In this document: positions 33,098 to 33,892 of the stretch, in pieces
How the letters are laid out: the number at the start of each line of letters is the position of its first letter
How positions within the stretch are numbered: the stretch's first letter is position 1
Assembly: GCA_039026235.1 (NCBI GenBank)
Contig: JBCCMQ010000026.1
Span: 1-33,892 of the forward strand
Reading direction: 5' to 3'
Source of the DNA: JBCCMQ01 sp039026235
GTDB lineage: Bacteria; Pseudomonadota; Alphaproteobacteria; Rhodobacterales; Rhodobacteraceae
DNA length: 33,892 bases
Translations under genes and position numbers: made by a program
The notes under the pieces: generated by a model
Told to the model about the DNA's origin: nothing
Databases searched by the model: none
The model's input: only the letters and a program-made list of their open reading frames with translations

Positions 33098-33186
33098 TCG
33101 GAGCCGGGGCTCCCGCCCTCTGTTTGCGGACTTCCTGCGGAAGCCCTGACCAGCAGTTGGGCATGGCCGCGCGCCAAGGCGCGCGG
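33084..33186 (+). repeat. Cluster of inverted repeats after the binding-protein gene
   Basis: Four hairpins are visible: CACC-A-GGTG (33084-33092), GGAGCC-GG-GGCTCC (33100-33113), CTTCC-TGC-GGAAG (33131-33143) and the strong CCGCGCGCC-AA-GGCGCGCGG (33167-33186). None has a U tract, so they look less like intrinsic terminators than mRNA-stabilising or processing stems, which often follow binding-protein genes to make them more abundant than the permeases. Confidence 0.55.
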
Positions 33187-33191
33187 TCCCT

Positions 33192-33683
33192 ATGCGGCCA
33201 GGCGCCGTTGCAATCCAAGGCCCACCGACGATGCGCATGATCCAAGAAGACCTTGAAAGCAACGGACACGAACGCGCCAAGGATCCGTTTCAGTCCGATG
33301 AGGTCGCTGCACGCGAGCAAGACTTTGACCTTATCGTCGGGCAGCTGACCCGAGGCGGTGAAGAGATCGATATGACACGACACAGCGCCGCCACTGCGGC
33401 CCCGCGCGACGTGCTCGTCCACATCGACACTCTTCAGCGGTATTCGCGCCGATGGCCAAGCGCCCTTCTGAACGAGCACTTCCTGAGCGCGGTGGAAGAA
33501 ATCATCGGGCCAGACAACGTGCGGCGCCATCCAATGCTCATCGAGAAACCTACGGAACGCGTTTTATGTCAGATGCATAGCCGTTGGGAGCGGATTGAAG
33601 ACGGAAAGGCGCATTCCATAGGGCGCATGGTGCTGCGCGGTTGGAGCCACGAAATTTCGCGTGCGGCCGCCGGGGCGGCCTGA
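33192..33683 (+). pseudogene. Apparent remnant of a second PhyH-family gene
   Basis: The frame of 163 residues resembles the N-terminal part of the PhyH protein at 29784. It has IQEDLESNGHERAKDPFQSDEVAAREQDF, then FLSAVEEIIGPDNVRRHPMLIEKP, which aligns with ILDHVQDIIGPD...VLSKKP of the intact one. After this the expected His-x-Asp appears as CQMHSRW, where the iron-binding Asp is replaced, and the catalytic C-terminal half is missing. I found no continuation in the other two frames. A possible internal start is 33231, without a good ribosome site. It is probably a decayed insertion or relic between ABC genes; a short functional protein is less likely but not excluded. Confidence 0.5.
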
Positions 33684-33698
33684 ACGTACGCAAAGGGA

Positions 33699-33718
33699 CC
33701 GGATGTGGGATAATCCGG
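33699..33718 (+). repeat. Inverted repeat before the ABC permease gene
   Basis: CCGGAT-gtgggata-ATCCGG is a perfect 6-base repeat with an 8-base loop; allowing one mismatch the arms extend to 9 (GGACCGGAT / ATCCGGACC). It lies 15 bases before the GGGAGG ribosome site, so it could be a terminator-like, processing or regulatory stem. Confidence 0.4.
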
Positions 33719-33743
33719 ACCAAACAAGAACCGGGAGGAACGC

Positions 33744-33892
33744 ATGGGACGCATACCGCCAAGTTACCTGATCAATCGACTGGTAACCCTGTTCCTGACC
33801 GTATGGATCGCCGCGACGCTGATTTGGATTATTCCAAGGCTCAGCCCGGTCGACCCGGCCGAGATAATGCTTGGCCGGATGGCGGCGGGCGC
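33744..33892 (+). CDS. ABC transporter permease, peptide/nickel type (N-terminal part, cut by window edge)
   Basis: The first 49 codons read MGRIPPSYLINRLVTLFLTV, then WIAATLIWIIPRLSPVDPAE. This is the typical first membrane helix and following periplasmic start of DppB/OppB-like permeases, which pair with family-5 binding proteins such as the one upstream. GGGAGG at 33733-33738 and the ATG are well spaced. The remainder is outside the window, so permease class is by N-terminal pattern and context. Confidence 0.82.
   Translation, partial: MGRIPPSYLINRLVTLFLTVWIAATLIWIIPRLSPVDPAEIMLGRMAAG

Overview
This is a gene-dense, GC-rich stretch of bacterial chromosome. The gene content points to an alphaproteobacterium of the Rhodobacterales (Roseobacter/Rhodobacter group). 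The evidence is the order ruvC-ruvA-ruvB-unknown-ybgC-tolQ, a phosphatidylcholine synthase, a small DUF1127 protein, a DUF484-xerC pair, and a ycjX/ycjF pair. The assignment is inferred from gene content and protein resemblance; no database search was run. I saw no rRNA, tRNA, CRISPR array, insertion sequence or phage gene.

Layout. Positions 1-3535 (minus strand) hold the Holliday-junction operon ruvCAB, a conserved unknown gene, ybgC and the start of tolQ, linked by overlaps or short gaps. Positions 3536-4116 hold a DUF1127 gene with a good sigma70-like promoter, a long foldable leader and a strong bidirectional terminator. Positions 4141-10422 (minus) run LysE-type exporter, priA, MFS transporter, msrA, prmA and a small membrane protein. 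Positions 10515-13619 (plus) carry fsa, a DUF484 gene, xerC and pcs. Next come ogt and a DUF3253 gene (minus), an HdeD-like protein (plus), ileS, an unusual CRP-like/thioredoxin-reductase-like fusion, and ycjF/ycjX (all minus), then truA (plus).

From 23.2 kb the content is more accessory. There is a four-gene TroABCD/MntABCD-type metal ABC transporter behind a Fur-family-like operator, then glpK. A convergent AraC-family regulator sits divergent from a phytanoyl-CoA-dioxygenase-family (PhyH) enzyme, followed by a divergent metallo-beta-lactamase-fold protein and a peptide-type ABC substrate-binding protein. After these come an apparent remnant of a second PhyH gene among hairpins, and the start of an ABC permease that runs off the edge. 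This last block looks like a regulated uptake-and-modification locus for an unidentified substrate. It is the best candidate here for a little-described system, but the window ends before the transporter is complete.

How the genes work together: ruvCAB, priA and xerC serve recombination, replication restart and chromosome dimer resolution. prmA, ileS and truA serve translation. msrA, ogt and the redox-like fusion suggest damage and redox functions. tolQ/ybgC and pcs concern the envelope. The metal transporter is the clearest candidate for metal-responsive control. The most unusual sequence features are a redox-enzyme fusion lacking the expected CxxC, a permease with a DtxR-like tail, a lactamase-fold protein with a replaced metal motif, and two convergent gene pairs that each share one CTAG as both stop codons.
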